From assembly GCA_002070115.1 (NCBI GenBank), contig MWCO01000022.1, forward strand, positions 1 through 64,000: a stretch of 64,000 nt of DNA. The letters run 5' to 3'. Of this stretch, positions 60,433 through 64,000 are shown piece after piece (the stretch's first letter is position 1; each line of letters begins with the position of its first letter). The translations under genes were made by a program, and so were the position numbers. The notes beneath the pieces are model-generated. The model did not search any database and was not told the DNA's origin. It saw only the letters and a program-made list of their open reading frames with translations. Source of the DNA: Deltaproteobacteria bacterium ADurb.Bin207 (lineage in GTDB: Bacteria > Myxococcota_A > Polyangia > Polyangiales > Polyangiaceae).

Positions 60433-61500
60433 TCAAGGTCTGTCGAACCGGTCCAGCACCTCGTCAAGCTTCTCGAAAAGCATTCGATTGCCGTCTTGGT
60501 GGTGGTTGCCAAGAGCATCGAAGTACCGGTCTTCTTGCTGGAGAAACCAAGATAAAACGTCGAACTCGATCTTCGAGGCTCCCAGGCCATAGCCTAATTT
60601 TTCGAGGTAGCGCGCGTTCATTTCCTGTTCGAATTGGTGGCGGATGGGCACGCTGAAGACGGGTTTTCGCAAGTAGATGGCTTCGTGAATCAGCGACAAG
60701 CCGCCATTGGATACGACCGCGCGAGCCGATGACAGGTCACGGATGAACTGATCTTCGCTGAAGTCTTTGATGATGCAATTGCCTTGCACCTCGTTTCGTC
60801 GCAGGCCGTAGATGATGAATTGGTGGTCGGAAAGGCGACGGAGGGTTGGGATGAGCGACGTATCCGAGACGGAGGTTTGGTAAACGAGGATGTGTTTTGC
60901 GCGTGATGATGAAGCGTTGAGGATTTCCGGGCGAAGGATAGGCGGAACCAGGGTGGTATTTTTCGCGTGCTTCCCTCGGATCTTGGGGAAAAAGAAGGAT
61001 GTAATGAAGTAGTGATCACAGCCTGGCAGCTTTGCTTTGACGAAAGCTTTGGTGGAGAAAAAATCGAAGTCGACGCCTTTTCGAATGTCTTCCTCGTGCT
61101 CGCAGCGGTGGATGATTTGTTGATTGTCGATGGATATGACGGGCGTGGCATGAGCTTTGGCGTAAAGGTAAGCAAAGGAGTCGAAGTCGCTGATGACGAG
61201 TTGCGGTGCGAAGTCCACGACTCGTTCGAAGTACGCCGCGGCGTTGCCAACGACAATGGCTGGCGAGCGCATCATGTTATCGAGCACGGACCGGTCACGG
61301 TCCATGGCTCCATCGTCGTAAGTAATGGAAAGTCCTTGTATTTCTACGACATCGTCGAAGTGTTTTTTCAAGAAGTGGTAAGCGCGCCCGGACACGACGA
61401 TGCGAACGCGATGATTGTTTTCCAGAAGGTGGGCGATGACCACTTTGGATCGCGTGGCATGCCCCATGCCTTCGCCAACGACACCGTATAAAACACGCAT
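60433..61500 (-). CDS. TIGR00661-family glycosyltransferase-like protein
   Basis: 355 residues of the GT-B type. The N-terminal MRVLYGVVGEGMGHATRSKVVIAHLL is diagnostic of TIGR00661 (MJ1255/VC2487), followed by LVISDFDSFAYLYAKAHATPVISIDNQ. The C-terminal half has the nucleotide-sugar binding region SSARAVVSNGGLSLIHEAIYLRKPVFSVPI. The family is related to MurG and UDP-glucuronosyltransferases, but donor and acceptor are unknown. It follows glpA with a 200-base gap that includes an AT-rich stretch at 60335-60375. Confidence 0.92.
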   Translation of the reverse strand: MRVLYGVVGEGMGHATRSKVVIAHLLENNHRVRIVVSGRAYHFLKKHFDDVVEIQGLSITYDDGAMDRDRSVLDNMMRSPAIVVGNAAAYFERVVDFAPQLVISDFDSFAYLYAKAHATPVISIDNQQIIHRCEHEEDIRKGVDFDFFSTKAFVKAKLPGCDHYFITSFFFPKIRGKHAKNTTLVPPILRPEILNASSSRAKHILVYQTSVSDTSLIPTLRRLSDHQFIIYGLRRNEVQGNCIIKDFSEDQFIRDLSSARAVVSNGGLSLIHEAIYLRKPVFSVPIRHQFEQEMNARYLEKLGYGLGASKIEFDVLSWFLQQEDRYFDALGNHHQDGNRMLFEKLDEVLDRFDRP

Positions 61501-61526
61501 GGCTTTTCCGGATTCGATGTGAAACG

Positions 61527-63080
61527 TCAGAACGAGTGAGAAGCTCCAAACGATAGCGCATTGATGACGGAACGATTGGAACCGCCATTGACTGGATAGT
61601 CTGTGCGATACGTGGGGGCAGCGCCAGCCAGGCCTTGGGTTTTGCCGTCCCCTTGGTTGTCGAGGCCTTGATAAAAGACGTGCGCATAAGCCACCATCAG
61701 GTCGAGGGCTCCAAACCGGACGGTTCCCCCCACATGCAGACCGAACTTGCGAGAGGGGACGTAATCGACGTTCAGGTATTTGGGGTCTTGCGCTTCGGAA
61801 TCGAAGAAGGCGCCGGCACGTGCGGCCAGTCTATTGGGCAACATGACGTAGTCGCCGCCGAGACGAAAACCGAAGGAGTCTTTCCAATGGTGTGGGACGC
61901 GCGCATCGGTCGGCATGGCGAAGGCGACACTGGAATTCGGATTGGGATCCGCGGGGTTATGCACTTCGAGAAAGACGCCGTCGGGCATGGTGGCGTCGAG
62001 ATATTTGAAGTGCGAGTTGTTGGCCCACGTCATATCGAGTTCGATATCCCAAACGTCGTTGGCGATGGGATCCCGCATTTTCGAATGGATTCCGTCTCTA
62101 GGTTGGTGCCATCGAAAACCAACTCGGGCCTGCATCGGCCATGGCGCAACGACCTGCACGCTGTCTTTGGGAGCACGCACGGAGTTTCGTGAGCTTGGGC
62201 GTTGATGGGGCGGGTCTCCGTAGACACTTCCTTCGACAGCCATATCTCCTTTGGCGCGGATATCGTCCATCCAGTGGTACCAAGCAGCCACGTCAATGTT
62301 TGGCGAGGGCGACCATAACGTGCCGACGGTGAATCCCGGAACGAACAGGTCTTTGACATCGATATCGGCTTGGAAATCGAGGTATTGTTCCGCGAGGTAT
62401 GGGTAGTTTTGAATGGTTTCGCCGGCGGATCGTCCGGCAGCGAGGATGGAGAACTTCAGCCGAGCGATGCCCCAGATCAACGAAGCACCGAAGCGCAAAT
62501 CATCGATGGGTTCCCAACCGATACCGATTTGGGGCCATATGAACAATAGTTCGTCGCTTTGCAGCAGATAGCGTTGGGGGCTCGGGACTTCTCGTTCGAC
62601 TCCACCGACTCGAGAGCCCGTGACATGGGATGGGAACGTGAATTGGCCGCGGGTCGAGGGGCCGAGGACGGCGAGGCCCAAGCCAAGACGGTCGGACAAT
62701 CGTAGGACTCCCGCGAGTTGCGGGTTAGGGAAAGGGGTACCGCTATCGTCGTTGCAGACTTCGTTGGGGTATTGATAGGCGCCACCATTTCCCAGACGAA
62801 CGGGGTTGCCGTCGGGGTAGGTGCGTTTCAGACAATTTTTTTGCCAGATCAAGGAAGAATTGAGCAGCAGGCTGGAAGGCTGGCCGGCGAGGCCGGCGGG
62901 ATTGAAAAACGTGGCGAGAGAGTTGGAAGCGCGCGCGGTCCACGCGCCGGCACGGCCAAGCTGTTCGGTTCCGTTTTCGGGGAATTCGTAGCCCGTCGAA
63001 GCATCCGTACGACTCGAAACAAGCGCGAGAGATAACGCAGCAGCGATGCAAACCACCGAAGGACATCGAGTCACCTGCAT
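61527..63080 (-). CDS. FadL-type outer-membrane transporter
   Basis: 517 residues with signal peptide (about 1-27). The N-terminal plug region is TGYEFPENGTEQLGRAGAWTARASNSLATFFNPAGLAG, which is the FadL/OmpP1/TodX signature. Many amphipathic strands follow (LGLGLAVLGPST, PQIGIGWEPIDDLRFGASLIWG, ALDLMVAYAHVFY), and the chain ends in Phe (ASHSF) as outer-membrane barrels do. FadL proteins admit long-chain fatty acids or aromatic hydrocarbons. The MXAN_5187-like gene is 30 bases upstream on the same strand, and the glycosyltransferase gene begins 26 bases downstream. Confidence 0.93.
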   Translation of the reverse strand: MQVTRCPSVVCIAAALSLALVSSRTDASTGYEFPENGTEQLGRAGAWTARASNSLATFFNPAGLAGQPSSLLLNSSLIWQKNCLKRTYPDGNPVRLGNGGAYQYPNEVCNDDSGTPFPNPQLAGVLRLSDRLGLGLAVLGPSTRGQFTFPSHVTGSRVGGVEREVPSPQRYLLQSDELLFIWPQIGIGWEPIDDLRFGASLIWGIARLKFSILAAGRSAGETIQNYPYLAEQYLDFQADIDVKDLFVPGFTVGTLWSPSPNIDVAAWYHWMDDIRAKGDMAVEGSVYGDPPHQRPSSRNSVRAPKDSVQVVAPWPMQARVGFRWHQPRDGIHSKMRDPIANDVWDIELDMTWANNSHFKYLDATMPDGVFLEVHNPADPNPNSSVAFAMPTDARVPHHWKDSFGFRLGGDYVMLPNRLAARAGAFFDSEAQDPKYLNVDYVPSRKFGLHVGGTVRFGALDLMVAYAHVFYQGLDNQGDGKTQGLAGAAPTYRTDYPVNGGSNRSVINALSFGASHSF

Positions 63081-63110
63081 GGGGACACTCCTTTGGGGAG
63101 CCAGGGTTGC

Positions 63111-64000
63111 TTATCGAACGGGGCTAGCTTTGAGGGCAGCCCTCCCATCCTTGACGTAGACCGTGAATTTGACGCGTTTACACTTGGTTTTGGCAATGAG
63201 TTGCTCTCGATTTTTTCGGAGCGTGACCTGAAACTTTTCGAAGGTCAGCCCGGAGGTGGGCTCTCCACATTGTTTTTTGGTTCGGAGGAATTCCTCGAAG
63301 GTGTTGTGCCATTCGGCGATCTCACCGGCTTCTTCCACCGCGGCATGGGCACCGGTCGCGGAGGCTTCGAGGATTTCGGGAGGGACCGCGGAAACGACGG
63401 TAGCATCGTCATCATCCTCGGAGGGGGCTAGGTTGGGAGTCATCGCGTCGGCCGGTTTTGGCGCAGGCATTTTCGGTGAGTCTGGCTTTGGAGCCGGCAT
63501 TTGGGGCTTGCTGTCCGGTGATGGTTTGGGAGCAGGCATTTGCACGGGCATTTTTGGGGCCGATTCACGGAGCGGAGGCACACGAAGAGGCCCAGATGTG
63601 GACGGGGAAGCGCCATCGACCGGGAATGAAAACGCACTCATTTCGGGCTGAGCTGGGATGGGTCCAAGCACCGATTCGAGGTCGGCGGCTTTTCGTGGGA
63701 CACCGCCTTTGGCCGCCACCTTGTCTGTCCCATCATTCAGGTCGCTTGCGATTTTTCGGTACAATCCTCTGAATTTGCTGACTTGAAGCATGTCGATCTC
63801 GCCCTTGGCCAGGCGTTCGGCTTCAGCCTTGAGAATTCGAAGAGGCCGAGTGTGTTCGAAAAGAGAGAAAACGAGACCGAGTCCAGCCCCCAGCACGACA
63901 ATCAAAGCGATGATCCACCAAGGCTGGCTCTTTTTCTCTTTTGCGTCGGCAAGTTGAAGCAGATCGAAAGGATTTTTGACGACACTCGCCGAGCGGCCCA
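63111..64000 (-). CDS. MXAN_5187-like membrane protein (partial, 5' end beyond window)
   Basis: The frame stays open to base 64000, so the start is outside the window; at least 295 residues are visible. A transmembrane segment (WWIIALIVVLGAGLGLVFSLF) precedes a HAMP-like linker (LRILKAEAERLAKGEIDMLQVSKFRGLYRKIASDLN). A Pro/Lys repeat region of PAPKP units (KMPVQMPAPKPSPDSKPQM and on) follows. The C-terminal 70 residues (WHNTFEEFLRTKKQCGEPTSGLTFEKF, then LIAKTKCKRVKFTVYVKDGRAALKA) match the C-terminal domain of MXAN_5187, restricted to myxobacteria. A sensor role is likely but unproven. Internal GTG/ATG codons near 63905 are not the true start because the reading frame is coding upstream. Confidence 0.85.
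   Translation of the reverse strand, partial: GRSASVVKNPFDLLQLADAKEKKSQPWWIIALIVVLGAGLGLVFSLFEHTRPLRILKAEAERLAKGEIDMLQVSKFRGLYRKIASDLNDGTDKVAAKGGVPRKAADLESVLGPIPAQPEMSAFSFPVDGASPSTSGPLRVPPLRESAPKMPVQMPAPKPSPDSKPQMPAPKPDSPKMPAPKPADAMTPNLAPSEDDDDATVVSAVPPEILEASATGAHAAVEEAGEIAEWHNTFEEFLRTKKQCGEPTSGLTFEKFQVTLRKNREQLIAKTKCKRVKFTVYVKDGRAALKASPVR

Noticed and set aside
1-64000. CRISPR arrays, insertion sequences, phage genes or a replication origin
   Set aside because: No regularly spaced direct repeats, transposase or integrase motifs, terminal inverted repeats or DnaA-box clusters were noticed on reading both strands.

Overview
The window looks like a chromosomal segment of a myxobacterium-like member of the Myxococcota, in a lineage of moderate GC content. 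The taxonomic call rests on several features taken together: two secreted proteins with MYXO-CTERM-like tails, many lipoproteins of unknown function, a TIGR04563-type ribbon-helix-helix protein, a protein with the C-terminal domain typical of MXAN_5187, a Gly/Ser-rich Hanks-type kinase, and multidomain signalling proteins. The species is not identified. Genes are dense on both strands, with frequent 4-base ATGA/GTGA overlaps. I found no insertion sequence, phage, CRISPR array or replication origin.

Layout. 1-6.6 kb: secreted and outer-membrane proteins (beta-helix MYXO-CTERM protein, Cys-rich lipoprotein, membrane protein, beta-barrel). 6.8-10.2 kb: cyclic-nucleotide-linked signalling (PP2C-cNMP and cNMP-DUF1003) and an HD-domain protein. 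10.2-14.3 kb: envelope genes (two lipoproteins, FxsA, an acyltransferase/hydrolase fusion). 14.4-18.3 kb: a kinase-like protein with a small coupled ORF, then a two-component pair in which the kinase has a Rossmann-like N-terminus and the regulator has a GcvH-like output domain. 18.5-26 kb: surface-polysaccharide genes (WbpE, WbpD, methyltransferase, flippase, glycosyltransferase) around a thioredoxin and a large lipoprotein. 26.5-34.9 kb: tRNA-Pro, a full-length bacterial major-vault-protein homologue with an upstream lipoprotein, a phosphoglycerate-dehydrogenase-like enzyme, a CtpA protease, small regulators and an FGE-domain lipoprotein. 35-42 kb: a secreted trypsin-like protease, the TldE/TldD pair with a Tat-exported TldD, and a secreted protein. 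42.5-47.3 kb: an autoregulated tetR / radical-SAM activase / glycyl-radical-enzyme operon in which the enzyme carries an N-terminal SCP2-like lipid-binding domain. 47.8-56.9 kb: Tudor-like lipoprotein, polA, Ser/Thr kinase, then an envelope-stress operon (DUF1844, HtrA, ECF sigma, anti-sigma) and tRNA-Arg. 57.3-64 kb: GlpA/GlpB without GlpC, a TIGR00661 glycosyltransferase, a FadL-type porin and a partial MXAN_5187-like protein.

The two most unusual items are the vault-protein homologue (26659-29121), which has all MVP regions in order, and the SCP2-glycyl-radical-enzyme operon with its near-perfect 27-bp operator (42545-47333). Functions beyond family membership are inference. No searches or structure predictions were run.
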